Below, piece after piece: positions 21,911 through 33,100 of a stretch of 64,000 bases of DNA (position 1 is its first letter; each line of letters starts with the position of its first letter). The stretch lies in assembly GCF_040436345.1 (NCBI RefSeq), contig NC_133224.1:7122741-7186740 (forward strand). The letters are read 5' to 3'. Below the pieces are notes generated by a model. The model did no database searches, was not told the DNA's origin, and was given only the letters and a program-made list of their open reading frames with translations. A program made the position numbers and the translations under genes. Source of the stretch: Pagrus major. Lineage: Eukaryota; Chordata; Actinopteri; Spariformes; Sparidae.

Positions 21911-22688
21911 CTTTCATCGGGCCGACCTAAAGTGGGAAACAGAACATGATGCATCATTATTGAACTCATTCAGAGGGCCCTAGGATTTTAGAAATACTGA
22001 GGTCACCCATCAATCCAGAACATTTTGAAGACTATAAATCTATAATTCTAATTCTCTGCATTTTGAAAGCACCAATAATCACTTAGGAAATCATCACAGT
22101 GCCAGCACATAGATAAAAACTGAACTCAAATTAAGACAGAAGACAAATAAGAAGATAGGTAACAAATATGGTCAAATTTGACTTAAATGTATTAAACGTA
22201 TCTAAACTTATCTCTATGCTAAAATAATTGATTAACATGGGTAACGCTTATTTAAACTATCCTTAATAAATGGTCAATTTATGGTTAGTTAGATAATTTC
22301 ACTGTGTTTCAATGAAATGGTAAAGGTTAAAAACATCAGTTGCACCTCTCTAATGGCCATCCAAATAATGTTTATAAATGAACTACACAGTATTTATTAA
22401 CCATTTACACAGTATTATGAACATCAATTGCAACTTTCCAATACACAATTGCTAATAAAAAGTTTATAAAGCATTTCATTGCTTGTTAACAGTGAAATAA
22501 CTATTAACTACAGTTAATAACTATTAATTTTAATTTGCCATTTTTATTATGTCTAATTGTTTATTTTAATGAAATGATATTTAAAAAGTGTTACCAAATG
22601 TCACACACACTGTATGTAAGATATCAAAGACCCGAGAAATACCGAGGACATGAGCTCAGTTTCTTGAATGCTAGCTCGGCTCTGGGCT

Positions 22689-22948
22689 CAGGGGTGAGAA
22701 AAAAAAAAAGTTTTTTGTTTTTCATTATGCACTTCAAGGAAAAAGTGGAAATGTTCGAGAAAAAAGTTGAAATACAATACACGTCTTCTAAAATTGGGTG
22801 TTTTTCGAGTTTTCGATACGCGCTGTTTGGTTCAGTCTCAAATGGTCGACTCTAATCTTGAAATATCAAGTTTATAGTGATTAAGTGCGTGATGGAAAAG
22901 GGGGGAAAAAACGAGAAAAAACTTCCTCATTTTTCTTTCTCACCCCTG
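22689..22948. mobile_element. hAT-like MITE, about 260 bp
   Basis: The ends are CAGGGGTGAGAAA and its complement TTTCTCACCCCTG, typical of hAT termini. The interior is A- and T-rich with no coding capacity. No clear 8-bp target duplication was found. Confidence 0.55.
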
Positions 22949-23012
22949 GCACTTCTCTTCCGTACCCGACCTCCCGACTATTTGCAAACACGTGTTACAT
23001 AGTAAAGTTTAC

Positions 23013-23100
23013 CTGAAGGACGTCGATGTGTTTCTTTGTTGTCTGCAGATTTCTCCCTCCTCTCTTCTGTCGCTGAAACGCTTCCAGTCACTACAGTCTG
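23013..23100 (-). other. Likely non-coding first exon of G
   Basis: On the - strand CCTTCAG is followed by GTAAAC, a plausible donor, upstream of the acceptor at about 21927. The transcription start is not defined. Confidence 0.4.
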
Positions 23101-23663
23101 AGGAACATTACTGAGGAGACAGAGGTCCAGTTTGTTCTTCCTTTCTTGTTACATGCATGAGGACTGAGAGCAGAGATTTAAACTACTTTTTGAAACTAAT
23201 CTGGAGGCCGCAAATCTAATTTATGAGCCGGTGGCGTTGGTTAAAATCCCCACATATCCTACCGACTGGTTGGTTTCGTTTTCACTGTCGCTCCTCAGTC
23301 TTCTCACTGTAAATATAACTTCCTTTTACACCACATCTCTTGTCCTCTGTCTCGACTGCGATGGTTAAATTTAGCAAAAGGCGACAACACATGCTCTTTC
23401 ATTCCTTCACTCCATGGTTCACTTTGTCAACTGCGCACTCTTTTCACAGGAAGACTGTGAAGTGGGGAAGTGACAGGAGGATCACGTGACAAACAATATA
23501 ACGATCACATTTTTAATCTCACTGTGTTTGTTTTGTTTCATATTTAATTTAAATAACTTGTTTTGAAGTACTTGATCTAATTGTTGTGTCTGTGTGGTTG
23601 TGTGTGGGTGGGTGTGTTTGAAACTCATGGACTCGTACCACGCACTGAAGTAAATTTACGGCA

Positions 23664-24180
23664 TCATCACCAGACTCCCTTAACAATCAGGTGATTTTAA
23701 GAGTTGTCACATCGTGAGGAGAAACTTTAAAAACTTTGTGAAACGGCTACAATAAATTCTGAATCATTGGTGCCTTCTTGTAAATTCGGCATTAAATACA
23801 AAACATTCAGATGTTTCTTTCCCTGTAAAAAAAAAGTTCTCTTTTTTAAAGTGCATCCTGTCTGCTTCTGTGTCTGAAGTGTTTTATTACCTCCCAGCAG
23901 CTGTTTGAACTCACATTTTCAACTTATTTCATCATTCACACCAAATTGATTGAAAAGAATATAACATATTGATGGTAAACATGGAAAATTTAACATATCT
24001 AGTGAACACTAACAAGAGCTGCTTCTTTGGGGGAAAAAGACTCACCAGACTCCATTAAAAGATGCTCAATTTTAAGACTTGTTGCGTTAGGAGAAACTGT
24101 ATACATTTCGTGAAGCTCTGTCTATAACACATTCTTAACTATCTAGGCCAACTTGTTAATTCGGCAAACATTATACATAA
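23664..24180 (+). repeat. Paired ~130-nt repeat units upstream of G
   Basis: Units at about 23664-23800 and 24045-24178 match the pair at 12554-13050 (CACCAGACTCC, GTGAAACGGCTAC, CTTGTAAATTCGGCATTAAA). Relative to the - strand gene they lie in the same place and orientation as the pair upstream of E. Confidence 0.6.
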
Positions 24181-24888
24181 AGTTTTTCCTTTCTTTGTGT
24201 AGAAAACGTATTTGTTTTTTCCCAGTGCAATGACCTCATTTGAAACTGCTACTTCCTGCACTGTGGACCAATGTTACACATTTTAATGTGAACCTGGGTT
24301 GCTTTACACATTTAAAACTCATGTATTTCTTCTTTGCTTTTACAGAAACAGTTAAATGTTGTGCAGAGCCTCAGATGAAGACAGTGATGATGGCTGAGGA
24401 CACTGGAGCCTGTGGTGACGGCTCCATTACACAACTCCCTTTTACAGTGCTGTGAGAGGGGTCTTTACATGAGAAGAATCATCTGATTCAGATGAGTAAT
24501 TTTCTTCTTTCCAAACAGATGGAGTCCACTCGGCCTCCTGCTTAGGAAACTTTACGCTCAAGGAAATGTCTGTGAGGATGATTTCATACGAGACGGTCTT
24601 CATATAACCTCTCACTCAATCGTCTGCATATGACTGTTTCACCGTTCAACTTCACCAAACGTGACTGTAGGCTACATTAGCTTTTCTAGATTGACTGTAC
24701 TATGCGTCATCATGACCTCGCAATTATACTGATCTGACTACTTCTTGACTGTGTTCTGGTGTAAAGCTTCCTGTTCAGGTTCATGATGGCAAACGCTCCA
24801 CTTTTCTCCTGATCGAAAGAAGTTTGATCTGAAGTTTTCTTTATGTTTAAATGTAACTACATGATTTTATTTAAATGCTTAGGCGATC
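24181..24888. other. No gene recognised
   Basis: About 24725-24880 repeats text from 9130-9350 (GACTGTGTTCTGG, GAAGTTTTCTTTATGTTTAA). The rest shows no exon-like structure. Confidence 0.4.
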
Positions 24889-25903
24889 TGAGGGGGGATG
24901 AGGGAGGATGCCATCCCCCTTGTTAGCAAAATTACCAAAAAGCATCCCCCTTGTTAACCTGCCATCACTCTCCATCCGCTAGTAGGAGATAGTGTGTTAC
25001 AATTCACAGGCGGCCGCGATCAGCTCCGGCTCACAGTGGAGTCAAGCCGTGCACGGCTTCATGTTTATTTTTTATTTTGTTTATTTCATGTTTATTTTCA
25101 GTAATGTTCAAGTTTTTTCAGAGATGAGTTTTTTCTTTAATATCAATAGTAAGTTTGCTGTTTATGTTGCTGTTTAATGTTACTTTTTGTAAGTGTTTTT
25201 AGTGTGTCTGTTCAGAACATGGTGGCTTATGTTATGTTGATAATTGTCACTTTTGTGCTGGTTTATAGTTTAACCATTAGTGAGGTAGCTGTTACATTTC
25301 CTGACACCAGCTGTTTTATCCCCTTTTGAAGTGCACTCTGCTGGGCAAACTATGTCATAACATCAATTTAAAATTACCCCAAGCATGTTTTTCTGCATTA
25401 TAGTTTTTAAATGTAAGGTTTTCATATCAGTGCAGGTTGGACAATGTACACACCGATACTGATATATCTGTGATAGGCTAATATCGGCCGATAAAATCAG
25501 CCTACCGATAAATCGGTCGGGCTCTACTTTTTTGCACAATGTTCATTGTGTGTCCTTCAGGGAATTTAGATGGTAAAAAATTCCAAGGGGTCATGTAACT
25601 TAAAATGACCTTGCTTGTAGTGTATTGTGAGAAACATGAGAAAACCCTGCCTGAATAAACTCAGTCCACTGCATACAATTTAAAGTTGTATTTACTCATT
25701 ACTTTAATACAGTTATGAAAAGACAACTGTAGTAGGGAGAGAAGGAAGATGACTGGATGAAATGGAGTTGTAGAATCAGAAATGTCACAGTTATGGTTAA
25801 GGCGTCCTGCAACAATGTCCTTTGGGAGGTGTACATAGGTGTGTCGGGGCAGGGTGGTGCTCCCATTGGGCCATCCCCCCGGTTAAAAATTAACAAATCA
25901 CCT
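24889..25903. mobile_element. Composite DNA-transposon relic
   Basis: The left end AGGCGATCTG...GGGGGGATG and the right end (CCATCCCCCC...AAATCACCT) are loosely inverted. Right after 25903 homology to the intergenic blocks of C (39796) and D (51077) begins, which fits an insertion or junction edge. Inside, 25440-25530 has the ATATCGGCCGATA and AATCGGTCGGGCTCTA text typical of fish hAT-type ends. Confidence 0.45.
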
Positions 25904-26553
25904 ACTGGTTAAGTCCCAGGATGCCAAGTCAAGGTTACCTGTGAGCCTCATTCTCAAAAAGTTGTAGTCCGCTCTAAGTAATAACAACTTTGTGAACTTC
26001 TCTGATTTTAAACTTTTCATGTTCTTTGACTCTTTTGCAGCGGAAAATGTCACCCTGCTTTACTCGACTCAACTTCTACAAGATTAGATTTTCCCTCATG
26101 ATTATCCTATTTGATATCTGGACTCATTGTAGTAACATGAGGTAAAAACAAAGGCATCTCAGTTTACAGACATCTTCACTCCATCTTATAAGGCTGCAGC
26201 TCACAGGCCAGGTTACGTCTTAAAGGTTAAAAGTTGTGAAACATTGATAGCTAATGTAATACTTGTCCTTTTTTAGATTAATATCTGAGGACACCCAACT
26301 GACAATCTTTTCTAATTTGTTAAATTTAATTCTTTAACTGAATAAAACACAGAAAATCCACAAATATGCTATAAAATGTTAGTATATGGTCTGACATGTG
26401 CAATAATCACTGTTAATGCCACTTTTTCATTTGACATTTTTTAGGTACCAGGAAGTAACTTTTGCACGAGAGACAACTTACATAAAATTAACTAATACTG
26501 TCTATAGCTTAATAAATAAGTTTGTTGTATAATGTGTTGCTCAAGAAATCAGT

Positions 26554-27340
26554 AACGAGTGTCAGGCCTGGACAAGGAAAGAGGACTCAGGAGCAGATTT
26601 AGAGCAATACGAGCAGGTTTTTATTTGAGATTTGATATCTTCACTTGAGCTCTTAAACCAGGTGACAAATAAACAGGCTATGAAACAATCTTATCTGAGG
26701 GCTATAAAACAAGAAATGAAACTACAATAAACTGGAGGCAAAACGACCTCAAAGAAAAAGACTAATGAAACAAAAAAATCACTCTTGACGAGGCACAGAA
26801 AAAGTACAAAGAACTAAACTACACTGGCACATACGGCTATAAAAACTTATAACAAAAAAATCACTCCAATCGGAGGAAAAAGGAAAAAGGCTATAAACAA
26901 ATTCTACGCTATCGACTATCTCTGAAAACGAATGAAACAAGAGGCACTCCACTGGAGGCAAACAACAGGCTATGAAATTATCTATGAATACTCTGAAAAA
27001 AGATTATCAAACGAAAAGTCACTCATTTAAGAGGAAAAGTAAAAGAATACAAACTCGCAAATTTCGTGGCTTGGATCTAGGCTGTGGACGAGGGCTGGGG
27101 TGCGGGATGAACACAAACACTCTGGCACAAGACAAAGGGAGAACGCAGACTATAAGCACATGAGGGAATTGGGGAGCAGGTGCAAACAATCAGGGCTCAG
27201 GTGAGACAATCAGACCGGTGACACATGAGGAAGGGCAAGTGACCTGAAATGAGAGGAGAGTTAGGTTTCAAAATAAAACAGGAAGTTACGAGACAAAACC
27301 CAAGACAAGACAAACCTCACCGCGGTGTGACAACGAGTGT
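26554..27340. mobile_element. Interspersed element with 7-9-bp target duplication
   Basis: AACGAGTGT flanks the body on both sides (26554-26562 and 27332-27340). The body begins CAGGCCTGGACAAGG and ends CACCGCGGTGTGAC. It is purine-rich on the + strand with no long frame. Near its end it has TTTCAAAATAAAACAGGAAG, also seen in related form at 30230-30260 and (complement) 39400-39430. Confidence 0.6.
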
Positions 27341-28310
27341 TGGAGAGGTCACATGATTTGTGAGGCTGCAGAGAAAGAGAGACAGTTTCCTTCCTGACAT
27401 AGATTGGATCATCCTGTAGATTACTGCTGCCTCAGTTGGGAACATTTTATCTGATAATTCTTCAGTTTTAATCACACAATTTAAAGGCAGTACTGTAGAG
27501 GAGATTGTCTCCTCCCTCCAGCACAGAATCTTTACATACATACATTTACACTTTAAGGTGGTTTTGTCACAACTTCACCCATAGGAAGTAACTGAACTTG
27601 GAGAAAAACAGAAATAGTCCTATGAAGAGAAGTGAGCATGAAGAGAGCAGAAAGCCCTCTCTCACAGCTGCCCTCTGTTCCATTACTACTACTCTGGCTT
27701 TTACTTTACAAGGTACAAAAACATTAAGAGGACCAATATCAATTTTCAAATCTGATGCACCATGAGTAAATATTAAGAAAGAACAGTCATGGAAAACCCC
27801 CTTAAATTTAAAAGACAGTGGCATAACATAGGTCTACTTTAGGTAGAGACAAACATAAGTTTTAAAAAACTTCAAACATACTACAAGGAACATTTAACTG
27901 GTTATGAAACAGTCTCTGTTTAATAATGATGGCTCTATATGACCTACATACGCAAACAAGACCAGCAGTGAGAAGACGGACTGTTTCTGAATAGTTATTA
28001 GTTATTCTGAATGCAGAACAACTCAAACTGGATCAGAAATGAAATTTCTCTCTCACCATTCACTACTATACATTTTCTTTTCTGAAATAAGGTCCCATGA
28101 GGTCGACCAGAAGGGACTGACTTCTTTCTGCTATGACATATGTTTCTTAGATGTGAAATAAGGAGGAGGAACAAACCTTTGCAAGAGAGATGAGCTAAGA
28201 GTTTATTCACAGTGGACAGGAAATGTAAACATGCTGCGGTCAAAGCCACTGCAGTGGTTTGAGCTTTGTGTGAAAAGGAAGCAAGAACAGAGTCAGAACT
28301 GCACTCAGAC

Positions 28311-28350
28311 GAGGAAGTTGATGAAAAACTCTGCTCTCACATTTATAAGA
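28311..28350 (+). promoter_or_regulatory. Candidate core promoter of B
   Basis: GAGGAAGT (28311-28318), a PU.1/Ets-type box, lies about 30 nt before a TATA-like TTTATAAG (28342-28349), about 100 nt before the start codon. D has the same pair (52171 and 52202). C keeps the TATA-like box (41763) but has AGAAGAAGT in place of the Ets box. Confidence 0.4.
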
Positions 28351-28446
28351 AATTTAACTTCTCTTTTCTTTCTGCTGCGTTTATATTAATACAAAGTAGG
28401 AAGTTTGATCAGAAGCAGAGCGACAGTGTCGGTGCTGGATGTGAAG

Positions 28447-28888
28447 ATGGGGCCCACTCTGCTCGGTGTGCTCGGGTTACTCTGTGAGTACATCTGACTT
28501 TCTATGTGATGTTCAGTATTTATATCAGTGTAGTAGTTGTGTAGGCAGGACCTTTGTTGCTGATTTGGCTTGGTTCAGATTGGAGGATTATGTCCATACC
28601 TGGACAAAACATGTACAGTATATGATCTAAGGTGTTATGTATATAGCTGTGGAGTTACATTTATTGCTTATTTTACTGGGCCTCTATATATTGAAGAGTT
28701 TTTAAATGTGTTTCCCACCTCTGTAGCTCTGTAGCAGGATATCATCACAGAAATGTGTGATACTGTTGATTGATAAACAATAGTTACCACTGATGAAACT
28801 CCAGCTGGATTTTGTATTTGATTCTGGTCTAATGAAGTTTTCATCTTTATTTTAGTGCTGAATACACTCCTGTACGGACATGCTGAAG
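28447..28888 (+). CDS. B, signal peptide exons
   Basis: 28447-28483 (MGPTLLGVLGLL, donor GTGAGT) and 28856-28888 (LLNTLLYGHAE, donor GTGACT). The split leader, with a 33-nt second exon, is the layout of FcR/FCRL genes. Confidence 0.82.
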
Positions 28889-30053
28889 GTGACTAGTTAT
28901 CTTTTCTATATTTACTGATTATTGCAGTTGTGTTTTTCCATATATGTTTCATTTTACTCAGTGCACATTATGAAATGACTGGATTAGTGCTCAATTGTTA
29001 AGGGAAGCTACTTGGAAAGCGTAGCTCTGCATGATACCACTGACTTCACACTGGAATAAGTTTAGTGTCTGTAAAGCTACTTTAGTTTGGTTCACTGAAG
29101 CTGTGTAGAAAAAGCTGTTCAAACTGCTTTGTTAGAAAGATCAAATGAACAAAACCTTATGCAAAATTAAAACAGAATTGTTACGACCGTAGTGGTCGTA
29201 TAAACATATGAGTTTACCTACACTCACGTATGAGTGAGTGTAGGTTGTCCAGGGAGCTGGTTTTGAGACTTGCTAAGTTAGTTAGCCATCTTGGGCAGGC
29301 CAGTAAAGTTTGGGTGTCTCTGCAGTTTGTTTCCCTTAGTTTTATACTTTGCACAGCAACTTGGTTTTGTGTGAGATGGCTGCTTTTGTTTTGGTCATTT
29401 TGGTGATGTGTGGCTGTAATTAACATTTTGTGTGCAGTAACTTGTAGTTTGTGACCTTTGGTTGTGGTAACTGTACTCCACTGGTGTAAGCTGACAACAT
29501 TTGTGTGTAGTGGTGACTACAGAGTGAAGCCTTTTGTGTGGTGGTTGTTGCAGTCAACTTTTGGTGTGGTGACTCAGGTGTTACTGCTTTAGTGTACTTA
29601 ATTACAGTTAGTGTGTTTGGGATGGAGTCACTCCACAGATCAGTGGATCTTGAGTGGTGGGTGTGGCTTCCCAGTGTGTCCAGTCACTTTGTTTCTGGGT
29701 TACTATCTCCATTAGTTACCTGTGGTTGGAGACCACAAGGTGTCCATTTTGTGTTGTGGTAGTGGCAGTTCACTTGTGTTGGATCTATGTGTGCTGCTGT
29801 TAGTGGATGGCAGAAATTCTGTAGTTTAACTACTCGTTGTGACCCTTTCGTTTTGTGGCTGTTGCACTGTTGTGTTGGTCACCTGTTGCTGTTTTGTGGT
29901 GAGTGTTACGACAGTAATTATGTGTTTGGTTTTAGTGGGAGTGGCACCCACTGATTTTGGTCCTGTAGAAAAGATGAAGTGTCATTTTTATGTAGATTGT
30001 GGTTCTTTAGGGCAGAAATGTTTTAGGGGGGGTATAAACTCTCTCTCTCTCTC

Positions 30054-30123
<70 letters not shown>

Positions 30124-33100
30124 CGCCATGCCCTCTGTGCTTAAATACCCTCTGTGCTTTAATTGCCCCTCTGTTACCTGAGTGTGTGGGTTAGGGCAAG
30201 AAGTAAAGCAAGATGAGACACACAAGGGTGAAACTTCAAAGTAAAACAGGAAACAGAAACAAACAGACACAGAACCATGACACCTATGACAAATATTATA
30301 CAAAAAGTCACAAAAATTTTGAGTTTTACTGCAAAAAAGTCCACTTGTTCACAGGTCATACATAAAGAAAAGAACAAAAATAATAAACCTCACTATTCAT
30401 AGTGAAGTGCAGAATGTCAGTTTTGTTTTGTATCTAATGTCCAACAGACACTTGCCTTCCAAAAACTAGAGTCCAGATGAGTCATTTCTAACAACTTCTC
30501 TGACCATTTGACTCGACATTCCTTCACTGCAGTCAGGATCAAAGAAAAAGGGGAGCGGGGCTGGTGACAAGTTATAAACCAAACTAAAGTGTCTTAAATA
30601 ATCAAAGTAGTCGTAAGTCTTTGAAAACTACAAACTTCCAGAGCAGTTTCAATGCTCTTTGGCATAATTTCTGTATGTCTTTAAACTTTATCACTCTATA
30701 GTCTCTATGTCTGAGTAAAATAATCAAAAACATATTTAGTATTGATGTAATATAACTGCTAAAAAAAAATTATGTTGTCAGATAAATCATACATTGTTTT
30801 GATTGAGCTTATTGAAAAATCATCTCTCTACCTCTGTTACATAGGTGATGGTGCAACCCTCGAAATTCCTGAATTCACTTTGTTTGAAGGAGACTTGGTG
30901 ATTCTGCGCTGTAAGCATCGTACTTCAAGTAACATGATGACAGCTACCTTTTACAAAGATGGATCACCTGTTCAAGACAGAACGAATCTGTCATTTAGAA
31001 AAGAAGAAATGACCATTTATCATCTGTCAGTGTCAGATGTGGGCTGGTACAAGTGTAAGTTTGATGATGGGACAGAATCTGCAGAAAGAGAGCTGAGAGT
31101 GAAAGGTAAGAAGCTGTCTCACTGTGATGAACAAACATTATTATTGTTTTCAGTGCTGCACCAAGAATCCAAAGAACAGGTCACAAACTCTCTAAAAATC
31201 AAACATTCACTTATTAGCTTTTCTAAGCTTTCAGTTGCATTTCACTGTCTTCATCCAGTTGAGTTTTCTTTCTTCTTGCAGTAGATTCTACATGAAGTAT
31301 TCACGATTCTCTTAAAATACTATCAAGTGCTGAACAACAAGTTAAGCTTTCATCTGCCTTCAACTAACCGATCAATAAACAGCCTGACAGTCCTCAATGT
31401 CAAGCAGCTCTTGTCACAAGAATCCTGGTGGCTGAGAGGCTGATTGCCTGATTGAGTTATTTCAGATATTGGGTACACGTACTATCAGCCTTTTACTACT
31501 AGTGGTCCCTAGAAATGTGTTTGGTATTGAAACATATTTATCTTGATGTGAACAACTTTTCTCTGTTTTCTTGTGTTTTCTGTACTTGCAGCTGTTTGTG
31601 GGGTCAAAACTGTTCAACTAATCAGTTCATTGAAACAATAAGTGTTTTCATTGTGTTATGTTAAAATGTAAACACATTTTTAATGGCATGTCCATGACAG
31701 TAATTTCCTTGTGTTATTGTTTTTCTAAACCAAACAGCAGGCAGACGTACAGTCACACTGACAGCAGACAGGACAGTCATACCACTGGGGGACAGAGTGA
31801 CACTGACATGTGCTGTGGAGGATCCTGCTGGCTTCAAATATCAGTGGTTCAGACAGACGTCAGACTCTTCTGATAAAACTCCTCTTCAGACTGAAAATGT
31901 TTCTGAATCAAACAGAGTTATCTCACAAGGAGGCACATACACCTGCAGAGGATGGAGAAGGGAACCAGATGTCATCTCACCTGATAGTAATGCAGTCATC
32001 ATTGAGGAAACTGGTGAGTTTAGTATTTTCTAATGAAATAAACAACCTACAGTCTTTATGTTCTTAAACAATGTCCACAGTGTGAAGGGAAAGTGATTGT
32101 TAGTCATGTTAGCACAGTACCTCTCACTTTACTGACAAAAATGTTTAAATATCCTTCATCAGGTCAAGAATGGGCTACTGGTTTGAACTCCTTCAATTTG
32201 TTAACAGAAACAAAGAGTTGAGGATGCTTCCTTTATGCTGTTCAGTTTAATTAATCAATATCTGGAATCAGGAGATTGTTCATAAGAAAAAGTTTACACA
32301 GTACTGCTGCTAATACTGTAGTTGTGAACAAGAGGAAGTGAAGGTGGCTGAGAAAACACACAATCTGCATGTTGTGCTGGGAGTTAAACATTAATGTTAT
32401 TAATGCCAAAATCACTACATGTTTTTATTTTAACCAGATTTTAAGCAGAACAAACTTTAAATCCTAATGTTATAAAGGTGTTGATGTGTTCATAAAGGCC
32501 TTTTACCAAACAGTTTTTTTTTGTTTTTTTTTAAATGTAGAATCCAGCCTGCATGATAAACTAGACATTAGCAACAAGACTAACAAAGAGGGATAATGAA
32601 GATGTTCTTCCATGTTGCTGTGGTCAAAACAGTCTAGTGTCTGTACTAAATGCATCCTGTGGAAGGTTATTGACTGATAAAGCTAAACATATTATGTTTG
32701 ATGTTGATGAAACTTTTTGTCATTTTTACATTTTTGTCATTATCAAACTTCCATTTTCAAATGATATCTCAGGCTGAGGGACACCACTGGTTGTCGTGTA
32801 TAATTTGGACACATGAAGTGTGATCGCTGTGAACAGAAATACTGTGGTGACACTTCTGCATAATGCTGATGGATACATGGACTTTCTCTGTCCACTCACT
32901 GCTGAAGGACAACGTGAATGGAGCAATTAATACGTGCTTTCCAACCTCCATCTCAGACACATACAACTTGTTTTCTGTGCCAGAATTATGCACTTTCTTC
33001 CTCTCAGTTGTGGCTGTGACTCACTGTTCACTGTAGAGAACCATTGATGAGAAGGCTGATAATACACAGTATTGCACCTGTGACACTAACAGCTGATTAG

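Larger units (their letters stand above)
25904..28440 (+). other. Upstream region of B (duplicated intergenic block, with insertions)
   Basis: Parallel to 39790-41860 (before C) and 51075-52300 (before D). The segment around 26030-26085 (TTTTGCAG then CGGAAAATGTCACCCTGC) is a copy of the possible relic tail exon described at 39922. A repeat insertion sits at 26563-27331. No intact gene is visible. Confidence 0.55.

Noticed and set aside
28138-28260. Possible additional 5' exon upstream of B
   Set aside because: An acceptor-like TTTCTGCTGCAG exists in C and D near 41800 and 52240 but is changed to CTGCTGCG in B; no matching donor was found, so a spliced 5' UTR is not supported.
29839-30303. 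Long open frames of about 100 codons on both strands
   Set aside because: They are produced by the CT/GT microsatellite and have low-complexity VC or HT repeats; no domain or splice context.
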